Of a DNA stretch of 64,000 bases, positions 1 through 8,577 are shown piece by piece (position 1 is the first letter of the stretch; each line of letters starts with the position of its first letter). The notes below the pieces were generated by a model, which saw only the letters and a program-made list of their open reading frames with translations, did no database searches and was not told where the DNA came from. Source of the DNA: an uncultured Bacteroidales bacterium (GTDB lineage Bacteria > Bacteroidota > Bacteroidia > Bacteroidales > FEN-979); contig CAIRDP010000063.1 of NCBI GenBank assembly GCA_903877385.1, forward strand, positions 62,001 to 126,000. The letters are read 5' to 3'. Made by a program: the position numbers and the translations under genes.

Positions 1-104
1 ATAATTTCATCGGTGAGGTAACCCTTTTTCTCCTGGATTTCCTGGAGGATTGGTATAAGGTTCTCAGGTTTCTTAAGGCTGTATTTCTCAAAAATCTGAT
101 CCAT
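1..104 (-). CDS. NuoE/HydC-like [2Fe-2S] subunit, N-terminal fragment
   Basis: Only the first 34 codons lie in the window; the gene runs off the left edge. The peptide begins MDQIFEKYSLKK and continues with a helical stretch (NLIPILQEIQEKKGYL) that matches the N-terminal helical domain of NuoE/HydC/HndA proteins. Those proteins carry a thioredoxin-fold [2Fe-2S] cluster and pass electrons in NADH-linked hydrogenases. The cluster cysteines are outside the window, so the assignment rests on the N-terminal domain and on the hydrogenase neighbourhood. A -7 box and a double Crp/Fnr-type operator lie upstream, so this is probably the first gene of another hydrogenase-related operon. Confidence 0.7.
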   Translation of the reverse strand, partial: MDQIFEKYSLKKPENLIPILQEIQEKKGYLTDEI

Positions 105-188
105 GACAAATCTTTATTTCTTTTTTCCCTTTTGAGGCCAAGGAAGCCCGTATGGGTTAAGTGATCAAACCATAGTTTCAATTACATA

Positions 189-196
189 CAAAAATA
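189..196 (-). promoter_or_regulatory. Bacteroidetes -7 box for the leftward NuoE-like gene
   Basis: Read on the minus strand this is TATTTTTG, matching TAnnTTTG. The leader to the start codon at 104 would be about 80 nt. The centre of the nearer palindrome (226-243) is about 38 bp upstream of its first T, close to the spacing at two other hydrogenase promoters here. Confidence 0.5.
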
Positions 197-225
197 TGCT
201 AATAAATTGAATTATGAAAATATTA

Positions 226-260
226 TTGTGAATTATTTAGCATTGTTAATAAATAAACAG
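226..260. promoter_or_regulatory. Tandem Crp/Fnr-type operator, two half-conserved palindromes
   Basis: Two 18-bp sites share one base: TTGTGAATTATTTAGCAT (226-243) and TTGTTAATAAATAAACAG (243-260). Each has a good left half-site (TTGTGA or TTGTTA) and a weaker right half. They start exactly 17 bp apart, the same spacing as the better-conserved pairs at 9148-9182 and 12548-12582. They lie between the NuoE-like gene and the sensory hydrogenase gene and could serve either. Confidence 0.5.
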
Positions 261-317
261 TAACTGTGACTGGCGTTTTAAAAGAAAAAAATCCGTAAAA
301 TTTACCAAAAGAGCTGA

Positions 318-333
318 TATATTTGTAATTTTG
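318..333 (+). promoter_or_regulatory. Promoter -7 boxes for the sensory hydrogenase gene
   Basis: Two adjacent matches to TAnnTTTG occur: TATATTTG (318-325) and TAATTTTG (326-333). Use of the first would start transcription near 331-333, giving a leader of about 8 nt before the ATG at 340. This argues against the upstream TTG at 331 as the start codon. Confidence 0.5.
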
Positions 334-339
334 ACCATT

Positions 340-2208
340 ATGACGAACTCCCCATTATTCGAAATTCACCCCGAAACCTGCATAAAATGTTACTCTTGTG
401 TAAGGATATGTCCTGTAAAGGCGATAAAGGTTGATGTGATCACCGAGTTCCCATCAATAATCCCTGAACGCTGCATAGGTTGCGGCAGCTGCTACCTGGC
501 CTGTTCCCCGGCCGCGATTACATACCGTTCGTCTATAAGCGAGACCAAACAACTGATCGCTTCGGGTTCAAAGGTCGCTGCAATCTGTGACCCTGCCATA
601 TCAGGCGAATTTCACGATATTACCGATTACCGGAAGTTTGTGCAGATGATCCGCAACCTTGGGTTTGCCTATGTGACGGAGGTGTCGTTCGGTGTTGACC
701 TGGTGGCGATTGAATACAGGGAATTGCTGGAAGGTTTTAAAGGGAAATACCATATTATGGCCAATTGCCCTGCCGTGGTGTTTTTTATTGAAAAATATTA
801 TCCCGAGCTGATCAGCAATCTTGCTCCCATAGTTTCACCCATGATAGCGACAGCCAGGGTGGTAAGGAAGCGTTACGGACAGGATATTAAAGTAGTTGCG
901 ATCGGACCCTGTATCGCTGCAAAAGATGAGGCTTTACGATCGGAAGGCGACGGAAAGATTGATGCGGTATTGACCTTTGCTGAACTGCGCAGGTTGTTTG
1001 ATGAGTTCAACATTAGGGAAAGCCATCTTGAATTTTCGGAATTCGATCCTCCCCTCGGGAATAAAGGCTCCCTGTACCCCATAAGCAACGGAATTTTGCA
1101 GGCAGTCGACATCAACGAGAACCTGCTCAGCGGGAATATCATCACGACCGAGGGCCGCAACAATATGCTCAACGCGGTGAAAGAGTTTGATACCCGCATT
1201 GACCTCATCCGCCGTCATTTTAATATATTTTATAATGACGGATGTTTGATGGGTCCCGGTACTTCCCAGTGTGGCGAGAAATTCCTGCGCCACACGCTGG
1301 TTACGGATTATGCCAATAAACGCCTGACCGATTTTGACCTGGAAGCATGGCAAAAAGAAATCGACAGCTGTAAAGTCCTGGATTTGGGCCGTAGCTATGT
1401 GACCGATGACCAGCGACTACCTCTGCCGACCGATGAAAAAATTGAAGAGGTCCTGAATATGATAAACCGCCAGGACCAAAAGGATAATGAGATTGGTTGT
1501 GAATCATGCGGCTATCCCAACTGTCGTGAATTTGCTATCGCCATTGCGCAGGGACTGGCCACAACGGATATGTGCCATATATTTAGCGGGAGGAACCGTC
1601 AGGAATATATACGTACCCTTCGCACGACCAACGAAAAACTTGCAAAGACCCAGGAAGCCCTGAGGATTTCAGAGGAAAATGCCAAACACGAGAAGGAAAG
1701 CCAGGTTGAAAATTCGGCCCTTATCTCTTCCATGTTGCAGCAGCTGGTCTCGGGCGTTGTGATTGTTGATGAGAACCTGAGGATTTTACATGCCAATAAG
1801 GCATTTATCAGGATACTCGGAGAGGAAGCCGCAATGGTTGATGAGGTGATACCGGGGCTCGAAGGCGCCGACCTTAAATCCCTGCTGCCGATCCATTTTT
1901 ATAAGATTTTTTCTTATGTGCTTTCGGCGGATGAGAGTGTGGAGCGTAAAGACGTGCAGTACGGGGAAGGCATGCTCAACGTCTCTGTTTTCCCCCTTCG
2001 CTCGAAAAAGTTCGTGGGAGGCATTATCCGCGATATGTTCCTGCCCGAAGTATACAAGGAACAGATCATCACCCGTATGAAGGAGGTGATAGACCAGAAT
2101 TTCGATACAGTCCAGAAGATCGCATTCCTGCTGGGTGAAGGGGCTGCCAAATCAGAACAGATGCTCAATGCCATCATTGAATCCCATAAGTCCCAGAATA
2201 AAAAGTAA
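340..2208 (+). CDS. Sensory-type [FeFe] hydrogenase homologue with PAS domain
   Basis: About 622 residues from the ATG at 340; an in-frame TTG lies at 331. Order of domains: two ferredoxin-type [4Fe-4S] motifs (C14/17/20/24 and C45/48/51/55), an [FeFe] hydrogenase large-subunit domain (about 80-340), a Fe-S motif of PF04060 type (C387/390/395/412), a short coiled coil, and a PAS domain (about 455-560). H-cluster motifs are strongly altered: loop 1 is ANCPA instead of TSCCP, loop 2 is GPCIAAKDE, and loop 3 is NDGCLMGPG with a single cysteine. This architecture, followed by a SpoIIE phosphatase gene 9 bp downstream, matches sensory [FeFe] hydrogenases (phosphatase-linked group C as I recall the classification). 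A redox or H2-sensing role is inferred. Catalysis is doubtful because one cluster ligand appears to be missing. Confidence 0.85.
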   Translation: MTNSPLFEIHPETCIKCYSCVRICPVKAIKVDVITEFPSIIPERCIGCGSCYLACSPAAITYRSSISETKQLIASGSKVAAICDPAISGEFHDITDYRKFVQMIRNLGFAYVTEVSFGVDLVAIEYRELLEGFKGKYHIMANCPAVVFFIEKYYPELISNLAPIVSPMIATARVVRKRYGQDIKVVAIGPCIAAKDEALRSEGDGKIDAVLTFAELRRLFDEFNIRESHLEFSEFDPPLGNKGSLYPISNGILQAVDINENLLSGNIITTEGRNNMLNAVKEFDTRIDLIRRHFNIFYNDGCLMGPGTSQCGEKFLRHTLVTDYANKRLTDFDLEAWQKEIDSCKVLDLGRSYVTDDQRLPLPTDEKIEEVLNMINRQDQKDNEIGCESCGYPNCREFAIAIAQGLATTDMCHIFSGRNRQEYIRTLRTTNEKLAKTQEALRISEENAKHEKESQVENSALISSMLQQLVSGVVIVDENLRILHANKAFIRILGEEAAMVDEVIPGLEGADLKSLLPIHFYKIFSYVLSADESVERKDVQYGEGMLNVSVFPLRSKKFVGGIIRDMFLPEVYKEQIITRMKEVIDQNFDTVQKIAFLLGEGAAKSEQMLNAIIESHKSQNKK

Positions 2209-2217
2209 GCTCCTGCA

Positions 2218-3402
2218 ATGGACGAAAAATTTTATATTGAAGTCGTTTGCAAGCAGAAAAACCACGGTGATGCAAGGGTTTGCGGGGATGTTTTCTATAC
2301 GCGGAAGATTGTCGAGGAAGGCCGCATCATTGCTGTCCTTTCCGATGGCATGGGCCATGGCATCAAGGCCAATATCCTGGCCATACTTACGTCCACACTG
2401 GCCCTGAACCTTACACAGGAGCATAAAAGCGTTGAAGCCATTGCCGAGACCATCATGAACACCCTGCCTGTCGACAGTGTAAAGGAAATGAACTATTCTA
2501 CGTTTACCATCGTGGACATCTATGTGGACGGGGAGGTGAAAATCCTGGAATATGAAAACCCCAAGACCTTGTTTTACAGGGGGGCAAGGCTGTTCGAACC
2601 TGTTTGGAACGGGGTGGTGCTTGAAGGAGTGAAGCATGCAGGCAAGGAAGTGCTTACTGCAAGCTTCAAACCTGTAAAGGAGGACCGCATAATTTTTTGC
2701 TCCGACGGGGTGGTTCAGTCCGGCCTTGGTTCCGACAAATACCCACTGGGTTTCGGGCAGGCGAACCTGGAGATGATGTTAACCGATGCCATACAGGAGG
2801 AACATGATATTTCGGCCGACCGGCTTGCCTCAAAAGTTATTGACCGGGCCAACCTGAACGACGGTTTTCACCCGAAAGACGATATTTCATGTGCTGTTAT
2901 TTATTACAGGGAGCCTCGAAAGCTAATGATCTGCAGCGGTCCTCCTGTCGATCCGGCGAATGACAGCCTGATGGCCGGCCTGCTTCAGCAGTTTGAAGGC
3001 AGGAAGATCATTTCAGGAGCCACCACAGGCGACATGATCGCCCGGGAATGGGGCAGGGAGATTGTTGATGAGAATATCATGACCGATCCGGAGTTGCCCC
3101 CGGTATCGCATATGGAAGGGGTTGAGCTGATCACCGAAGGCATACTTACGCTGAGCAAGGTGAGCGAATTGTTGAAAAAGCACAATCCGGCATACGAAAT
3201 TGGCAAAGGTCCCGCAGACCTGATTGTAAAGGCTATACTTGAATGTGATGAGATCCATTTCATTGTGGGAACGAACATTAACGTAGCCCACCAGGATCCC
3301 ACCCTGCCCGTTGAACTGGAGCTGAGGCGGACGGTCGTTCACCGTATCGCGCGAACACTCGACGAGAAGTTCATGAAGGAAGTGAGCATGAAATTTTATT
3401 AG
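2218..3402 (+). CDS. SpoIIE-family PP2C serine/threonine phosphatase
   Basis: A 394-residue protein. Residues about 1-230 form a SpoIIE/PP2C phosphatase domain with metal-binding aspartates in SDGMGHG, CSDGV and KDDISCAV. There is no transmembrane segment. The last 150 residues are a separate domain of unknown function. The gene starts 9 bp after the sensory hydrogenase homologue, so the two are very likely co-transcribed. SpoIIE phosphatases usually dephosphorylate STAS-type antagonists in partner-switching systems, and an RsbW-like ATPase is encoded at 11661-12101. No STAS protein is in the window, so the substrate is unknown. The likely role is output of the hydrogenase/PAS sensor. Confidence 0.85.
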   Translation: MDEKFYIEVVCKQKNHGDARVCGDVFYTRKIVEEGRIIAVLSDGMGHGIKANILAILTSTLALNLTQEHKSVEAIAETIMNTLPVDSVKEMNYSTFTIVDIYVDGEVKILEYENPKTLFYRGARLFEPVWNGVVLEGVKHAGKEVLTASFKPVKEDRIIFCSDGVVQSGLGSDKYPLGFGQANLEMMLTDAIQEEHDISADRLASKVIDRANLNDGFHPKDDISCAVIYYREPRKLMICSGPPVDPANDSLMAGLLQQFEGRKIISGATTGDMIAREWGREIVDENIMTDPELPPVSHMEGVELITEGILTLSKVSELLKKHNPAYEIGKGPADLIVKAILECDEIHFIVGTNINVAHQDPTLPVELELRRTVVHRIARTLDEKFMKEVSMKFY

Positions 3403-3423
3403 AACTGCTCCCCCCATCGGCCT

Positions 3424-3858
3424 TTATTTCATGGGGTATCCATAATCAGTCCAGTCTACTTTAAGGTTCTGCGAAAGATTCAACAGCCTGGCATTTTTAA
3501 AGCCCTGTTCTTTCAGAAGACTGAGAGCCGGCCTGATGTTGGGACAGTTTCTAAACGGACAACATCCGCAGTATATAACCACCATTTTATCTTTGGGTAC
3601 GGCCGACAGGGCTTTGCGAAACTTTCCCAGGTTGGCTGCATCTCTTACCGGACCGATATTTACAGCGTCTTTGATATCGGCAAGCGGGCCAATATTGAAA
3701 ATGACGGGTTTCTGAGCTTTCGCATCCTTAATGAGGTTTGCCAGGGCAGCAGGTTCGATCAGATCCTTTGCAGTCCAGGGCTCGCCTGTCTGAGCAAGGC
3801 ATTGTAAAGCAAGCAGGACTGAGAATAAAATCAGGAAAAATACAGATTTTAATTTCAT
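3424..3858 (-). CDS. Secreted rhodanese-like protein
   Basis: A 144-residue protein with an N-terminal signal peptide (hydrophobic run to about residue 21, ending LAQ). The mature part resembles a rhodanese domain: a VNIGPVRDA region and an active-site-like loop VVIYCGCCPFRNCPN. That loop has four cysteines, more than a normal rhodanese active-site loop. It sits alone on the minus strand between the SpoIIE gene (convergent) and the terminator of the hyd operon. Location outside the cytoplasm is predicted. The substrate is unknown, and metal or thiol chemistry is possible. Confidence 0.7.
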   Translation of the reverse strand: MKLKSVFFLILFSVLLALQCLAQTGEPWTAKDLIEPAALANLIKDAKAQKPVIFNIGPLADIKDAVNIGPVRDAANLGKFRKALSAVPKDKMVVIYCGCCPFRNCPNIRPALSLLKEQGFKNARLLNLSQNLKVDWTDYGYPMK

Positions 3859-3944
3859 TAGTTCGTGTGTTTTTTGTTGTTATATACCGATTGAACTGAA
3901 ATAATGCTATGACCGGCAAAGATATTTAAACCGTATTAATTAAC

Positions 3945-3976
3945 AAGCCCGCGGTCACATTCGTTCCCGCGGGCTT
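3945..3976 (-). terminator. Hairpin downstream of the hyd operon
   Basis: A 10-bp perfect stem (AAGCCCGCGG with CCGCGGGCTT) and a 12-nt loop lie about 30 bp past the stop of hydC. The T-run that follows on the minus strand is weak (GTTAATTAA), so termination may be partial. Confidence 0.6.
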
Positions 3977-4005
3977 CACATCAAGTATTAACCAAAAAAC
4001 CAATT

Positions 4006-4485
4006 TTAAGTATTGTATTCGGCGATAATATCGGCAACCCCATCGGGTGCTACACGTCCGTAAACTTTTTCACCAACCAGCACAACAGGAGCAAGTCCGC
4101 AGGCACCCACACATCTGAGGCAGCTCAAAGAGAACTTGCCGTCGGGAGTGGTTTCTCCAACCTGTATTTTCAGCTGTCGTTTGAATTCCTCGAGTACTTT
4201 CTCGGCACCACGCACATAACAGGCAGTTCCAAGGCAAATGGATACCGGGTGTTTGCCCTTTGGAAGCATGGTGAAGTAAGAATAGAAGGTGACTACGCCA
4301 TAAACATGGGCCACCGAACAGTTGAGTTCTTTTGCTATGATTTCCTGGAGCTCGGCAGGCAGGTAGCCGAACAGGCTCTGCGCTTTGTGCAGGACATTGA
4401 TCAGTTCGCCCTTATCGTTGTTGAACGTCTTGCAAACATCTTTCAGTTCCTGTATCTTTTTTTCCGATAATTTTATCTTGGCCAT
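4006..4485 (-). CDS. hydC: HydC/NuoE-like [2Fe-2S] subunit of bifurcating-type hydrogenase
   Basis: A 159-residue protein with the NuoE fold: N-terminal helical bundle, then a thioredoxin-like domain whose four cysteines (CLGTAC and CLRCVGAC) bind one [2Fe-2S] cluster. In HydABC and HndABCD enzymes this subunit connects to the NADH-oxidising flavin subunit. It is the last gene of the leftward operon ATPase - [2Fe-2S] protein - hydB - hydA - hydC. A 71-bp spacer with a short repeat array separates it from hydA. A terminator-like hairpin follows. Confidence 0.9.
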   Translation of the reverse strand: MAKIKLSEKKIQELKDVCKTFNNDKGELINVLHKAQSLFGYLPAELQEIIAKELNCSVAHVYGVVTFYSYFTMLPKGKHPVSICLGTACYVRGAEKVLEEFKRQLKIQVGETTPDGKFSLSCLRCVGACGLAPVVLVGEKVYGRVAPDGVADIIAEYNT

Positions 4486-4523
4486 AATTTTCTGGTTTCT
4501 GGGCTCTGGTTTCTGGGTATACT

Positions 4524-4551
4524 AGTGCCTAGTACCCAGTACCTTGTACCT
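4524..4551. repeat. Degenerate GTACC tandem repeat in hydA-hydC spacer
   Basis: The spacer holds repeated units such as AGTACCCAGTACC and TTGTACC, directly after the hydA stop codon. Just beyond it, TTCTGG(T/G) units also repeat (4491-4518). The units resemble those at 16651-16683 and 37881-37900. Confidence 0.6.
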
Positions 4552-4556
4552 GATTA

Positions 4557-6329
4557 TCATTCTTCAACAAACACCCCCGCGCTTTTATCAAAGTAATGTG
4601 TATGCAGCAGGTGGTGTGATTTTTCTCCACAGGGTTTACCTAAAAATTCTTTGTACAGTTCGATAATGAACGGGTTTTCATGTGACTTCCTGATGGGTTT
4701 GCCTGCATCTTCGCGGTAAAGAGCTGCAGCCCTTTGCTTGATGACGGACGAATCCCCGTGATGGAAAGGCTGACCGCCCCCACCGATGCATCCGCCCGGG
4801 CAGGCCATGATCTCGATAGCGTGGAACTGGCTTTTGCCGTCGCGTATGTCTTCGAGCAGCTTTCTGGCGTTGCCGAGTCCGTGCGCTATGCCGATGTTGA
4901 TAGGTAATCCGTCGAAATCGATAGTGGCATGCCTTACATTTTCGAGTCCGCGAAGTTCTGTAAAATCAACCTTCTGCAGCTTTTTGCCGGTATACAGTTC
5001 ATATGCGGTGCGGCATGCGGCTTCGATCACCCCGCCGGTTGTACCGAAAATGACCGAGGCGCCGGTAGACTCTCCGAGGGGGTTGTCAAAATCATCCGCA
5101 GGCAGTGAATTAAAGTCAATATTTGAAGCCTTGATAAGATGTGCAAGCTCACGGGTTGAAAGTGAAAAATTCACGTCGGGATCGCCGTCAACCTTGAACT
5201 CATCACGCTGGCATTCGTACTTCTTGGCCAGGCAGGGCATGATTGAGACCACGATCATGTTTTTGCGGTCTATTCCGAGTTTTTTTGCAAAATATTCCTT
5301 GGCAATGGGCCCGAACATCTGCTGGGGCGACTTGGCCGTTGAAGGAATATCGCGCATTTCGGGGAAATTGTGTTCGAAAAAATTAACCCAGCCCGGGCAG
5401 CAGGAAGTAAGGATGGGAAGTTTCACATCCTTATCACCCTTGAGGTAACGGGTAAGACGGTCGAGTAGTTCGGTGCCTTCTTCCATGATCGTAAGGTCAG
5501 CGGCGAAGTCAGTGTCGAATACATAGTCAAATCCAAGTCGTCGTAGTGCGGCGACCATCTTACCCGTTACAAGGGTGCCTGGCGCTAGGCCAAATTCTTC
5601 TCCTAAAGCTGCTCTGACGGCAGGGGCTGTCTGAACAATTACAGTCTTTGCAGGATCTGCAAGTGCATTGATTACATTGCGCGAGTGGTCAACTTCGGTC
5701 AGGGCACCGGTGGGGCAAACTGATACACATTGTCCACAGTAAGTGCAGGGAGATTTCTCGAGATTCATCTCGAACGCAGGTGCCACAACGGCCATAAAGC
5801 CTCTGTTTACGGCGCTCAGAGCGCCTACCGTCTGAACGTCGTTACACATCATTTCACACCGCCGGCACATGATGCATTTATCCACGTCCCGGATGATGGC
5901 AGGCGAAGTATCCTTTCGGTACTTCGACTGCTCACCCTGGTAGGGCAGTTCCCTCACGCCGAGTTGCTGTGCCATGCTCTGGAGCTCACAATTTCCGGAT
6001 TTGGCACAGGTAAGACATTCAGCAGGATGATCGGAGAGTATGAGCTCCAGAACAGTTCTGCGTGCGTTTAATACCCTGATGTTATGTGTGTAAACTTCCA
6101 TACCCTCGGCTACCATGGTATTACAGGCTGGTGCGAGATTCCGTCTTCCCTTGACTTCCACCACGCAAATGCGGCATCCGCCCGGACGGTTTTCAATGTT
6201 CATGTCCTTCAGTTCGAAGTAACAAAGGGTAGGTATATCGATGCCAACGGTCTTGGCTGCTTTTAATATCGTTGTGTCTGAGGGGACTTCAATGGGTTTC
6301 CCGTCAATTATAAGTTTTATCATATTCAT
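4557..6329 (-). CDS. hydA: [FeFe] hydrogenase catalytic subunit HydA (group A3/HndD type)
   Basis: A 590-residue, complete enzyme. Domains: plant-type [2Fe-2S] (C36, C52, C55, C69); His-Cys [4Fe-4S] motif (H101, C105, C108, C114); two ferredoxin [4Fe-4S] motifs (C152-C162, C195-C205); then the H-cluster domain with canonical loops TSCCPGW (C310/C311), MPCLAKKYE and EIMACPGGCIGGGGQP. There is no C-terminal [2Fe-2S] extension, so length fits HndD rather than the longer Thermotoga HydA. With HydB and HydC it should form a cytoplasmic NAD(P)H-linked, probably electron-bifurcating/confurcating hydrogenase that uses ferredoxin as well. Maturation genes hydEFG are not in this window. It lies 12 bp downstream of hydB. 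Confidence 0.95.
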   Translation of the reverse strand: MNMIKLIIDGKPIEVPSDTTILKAAKTVGIDIPTLCYFELKDMNIENRPGGCRICVVEVKGRRNLAPACNTMVAEGMEVYTHNIRVLNARRTVLELILSDHPAECLTCAKSGNCELQSMAQQLGVRELPYQGEQSKYRKDTSPAIIRDVDKCIMCRRCEMMCNDVQTVGALSAVNRGFMAVVAPAFEMNLEKSPCTYCGQCVSVCPTGALTEVDHSRNVINALADPAKTVIVQTAPAVRAALGEEFGLAPGTLVTGKMVAALRRLGFDYVFDTDFAADLTIMEEGTELLDRLTRYLKGDKDVKLPILTSCCPGWVNFFEHNFPEMRDIPSTAKSPQQMFGPIAKEYFAKKLGIDRKNMIVVSIMPCLAKKYECQRDEFKVDGDPDVNFSLSTRELAHLIKASNIDFNSLPADDFDNPLGESTGASVIFGTTGGVIEAACRTAYELYTGKKLQKVDFTELRGLENVRHATIDFDGLPINIGIAHGLGNARKLLEDIRDGKSQFHAIEIMACPGGCIGGGGQPFHHGDSSVIKQRAAALYREDAGKPIRKSHENPFIIELYKEFLGKPCGEKSHHLLHTHYFDKSAGVFVEE

Positions 6330-6341
6330 GTCAGTCCCTCC

Positions 6342-8135
6342 TTAGTTAATGATAATGGCTCCGAACTTACATTTTTCCAGGCAGGCGCCGCATTTGATGC
6401 ATTTTTCCTGGTCGATGAGGTGAACCTGTTTGCGTTCGCCGCTGATGGCATTCACAGGGCAATTGCGGGCACACAAGGTGCAGCCGATACATTTGTCAGG
6501 TACAACCAGGTATTGCATAAGTGATTTGCACACCTTGGAACGGCATTTTTTATCCTTCACATGCTCGAGGTATTCGTCGAGGAAGTTGTCGATGGTGGAA
6601 AGTGCAGGGTTAGGGGAGGACTGTCCTAGTCCGCAAAGTGAAGTGTCTTTTATTACTGTCCCCAGGTTGCGAAGTTTGTCGATGTCTTCCATCGTACCGT
6701 TTCCCTGGGTTATTTTTTCAAGAAGTTCATGCAGGCGTTTGTTGCCTATCCTGCAGGGAGAACATTTTCCGCAGGATTCTTCAACTGTGAACTGGAGGTA
6801 AAATTTGGCAATGGCCACCATGCAGTCGTCTTCGTCCATCACGATCATTCCGCCCGAGCCCATCATGGAGCCTGCGGCTATAAGGTTATCGTAATCGATG
6901 GGGGTATCGAGGTGTCGCTTTGTAAGGCAGCCTCCCGAAGGCCCCCCGGTCTGTACAGCTTTGAATTCTTTATCGTCTCTTATGCCGCCTCCTATTTCAT
7001 AAATCACCTCACGCAGGGTGATCCCCATGGGGACTTCAATCAGCCCTACATTATTGATCTTACCGGCAAGAGCGAATACCTTTGTGCCTTTTGACCTGGC
7101 AGTTCCAATGCTTGCAAACCAGTCGGCTCCCTTGTTGAAAATAACGGGAATATTGGCATAGGTTTCCACGTTATTAACATTCGTGGGTTTTCCCATATAT
7201 CCCGATTCGGAAGGGAACGGGGGTTTTACCGTTGGCTCACCGCGCAAGCCCTCCATGGAGTGAATGAGTGCAGTCTCTTCGCCGCATACAAAAGCGCCGG
7301 CGCCGTAACGGATGTCAATATCAAAACTGAAATCGGTCCCCATTATGTCTTCCCCAAGGAAACCATATTCCCTTGACTGTTTCATGGCAATCTTAAGCCT
7401 CTCCACGGCCAGGGGATATTCGGCGCGAATATATACAAGGCCTTTGGATGCACCGGTGCAATATCCGTTGATAGCCATTGCTTCAATCACTGTATGCGGA
7501 TCGCCTTCCAGTATCGACCGGTCCATAAATGCGCCCGGATCACCTTCGTCGGCATTGCAGACAACATATTTCTGAGCGGCTTTTACCTTGCGTGTTATCT
7601 CCCATTTAAGTCCCGTGGGAAATCCGCCGCCGCCCCGGCCCCTCAGGCCCGACTTTTTAAGTATCTCAATCGCTGCCTCCGGGGACATCTCGGTAAGCAC
7701 CGTTCCCAGGGCAAGATAGCCATCCCTTGCAATATATTCTTCAATATTCTCGGGATTGATGAACCCGCAGTTTCTTAAGGCGATACGGATCTGCTTCTTG
7801 TAAAAACCCATATGCCTGGAATCGCTGATGCGCTCTTTGGTCTCAGGATCCTGATACAGTAGCCGGGTTACCTTTCGGCCCTTGATGATGTGTTCTTCAA
7901 GGATCTCGGCACAATCGCCAGGTTTAACCTGGGTATAAAATGTGTTGTCGGGCATCATCTTCACGATGGGGCCTTTTTCACAAAACCCAAAACATCCTGT
8001 TTTGATCGCCTGGACTTCGGTCTCAAGCCCTTTGCTTACAATCAGTTCCTTGAATTTTGTAAGAATCTCTTCGCTTTGTGATGCATGGCAGGCCGTTCCG
8101 CCACAAACCAGCATATGATATTTTATCTTTGCCAT
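6342..8135 (-). CDS. hydB: HydB, NuoF-like flavin/NAD-binding hydrogenase subunit
   Basis: A 597-residue protein with the full HydB architecture. Residues 1-100 are a thioredoxin-like [2Fe-2S] domain (C11, C16, C48, C52). The middle is NuoF-like, with the glycine-rich FMN/NADH segment GRGGGGFPTG and NADEGDPG, an SLBB region, and the [4Fe-4S] motif ESCGKCSPCR. The last 60 residues carry two ferredoxin clusters (CIGCTLCARNCP and CIKCGACLEKC). In characterised HydABC complexes this subunit holds the FMN where electron bifurcation is proposed to occur. The gene begins 15 bp after the upstream [2Fe-2S] protein gene. Confidence 0.95.
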   Translation of the reverse strand: MAKIKYHMLVCGGTACHASQSEEILTKFKELIVSKGLETEVQAIKTGCFGFCEKGPIVKMMPDNTFYTQVKPGDCAEILEEHIIKGRKVTRLLYQDPETKERISDSRHMGFYKKQIRIALRNCGFINPENIEEYIARDGYLALGTVLTEMSPEAAIEILKKSGLRGRGGGGFPTGLKWEITRKVKAAQKYVVCNADEGDPGAFMDRSILEGDPHTVIEAMAINGYCTGASKGLVYIRAEYPLAVERLKIAMKQSREYGFLGEDIMGTDFSFDIDIRYGAGAFVCGEETALIHSMEGLRGEPTVKPPFPSESGYMGKPTNVNNVETYANIPVIFNKGADWFASIGTARSKGTKVFALAGKINNVGLIEVPMGITLREVIYEIGGGIRDDKEFKAVQTGGPSGGCLTKRHLDTPIDYDNLIAAGSMMGSGGMIVMDEDDCMVAIAKFYLQFTVEESCGKCSPCRIGNKRLHELLEKITQGNGTMEDIDKLRNLGTVIKDTSLCGLGQSSPNPALSTIDNFLDEYLEHVKDKKCRSKVCKSLMQYLVVPDKCIGCTLCARNCPVNAISGERKQVHLIDQEKCIKCGACLEKCKFGAIIIN

Positions 8136-8150
8136 CTGTCGCTAACGGAT

Positions 8151-8549
8151 TTAGTTCTTGTCAATCGATTGGTAATTTACCGGGATGATGCCGTCGACCA
8201 GTTCATTATTGATAATATACTTATCAATGATCCTGCTGGCCTTTTTAACATCTACATAACCGAAAGTAATGGGTTCGGCCCCGGGTTTTGTGACTTCCAC
8301 GGTGGGTTCGGCATAGCAATAGCCCATGCATCCTGTTTGAGTAACCACGGCATCTATGTTCCTTTTTGTGAATTCCTCAATGAAGGTTTCCATGACTTCC
8401 TTGGCTCCGGATGCTATTCCGCATGTAGCCATAGCCACTTTCACCTGGATCCTGGTATCCGGATCGTTACTCTTTTCCCTCAGTTCAATTTTGGCCCTCA
8501 GGTTTTCCTGCATCTTTTTCAGGTCGGCCAATGATTTTATTTTTTCCAT
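8151..8549 (-). CDS. Thioredoxin-like [2Fe-2S] protein, HndB-like
   Basis: About 132 residues from the ATG at 8549 (MEKIKSLADLKK). An ATG at 8591 would add 14 residues and overlap the upstream gene; the shorter start fits the usual HndB length. A helical N-terminus is followed by a thioredoxin-like [2Fe-2S] fold with cysteines in VAMATCGIASGA and QTGCMGYC. In HndABCD-type enzymes this is the small accessory subunit of the NADP/NAD-linked hydrogenase. Position directly before hydB supports that it belongs to the same complex. Confidence 0.8.
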   Translation of the reverse strand: MEKIKSLADLKKMQENLRAKIELREKSNDPDTRIQVKVAMATCGIASGAKEVMETFIEEFTKRNIDAVVTQTGCMGYCYAEPTVEVTKPGAEPITFGYVDVKKASRIIDKYIINNELVDGIIPVNYQSIDKN

Positions 8550-8577
8550 GATTTGGATATATTTTTTTGTCTGCGGA

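Noticed and set aside
331-342. TTG at 331 as start of the sensory hydrogenase gene
   Set aside because: Predicted transcription start is at about the same position and an ATG lies 9 bp downstream.
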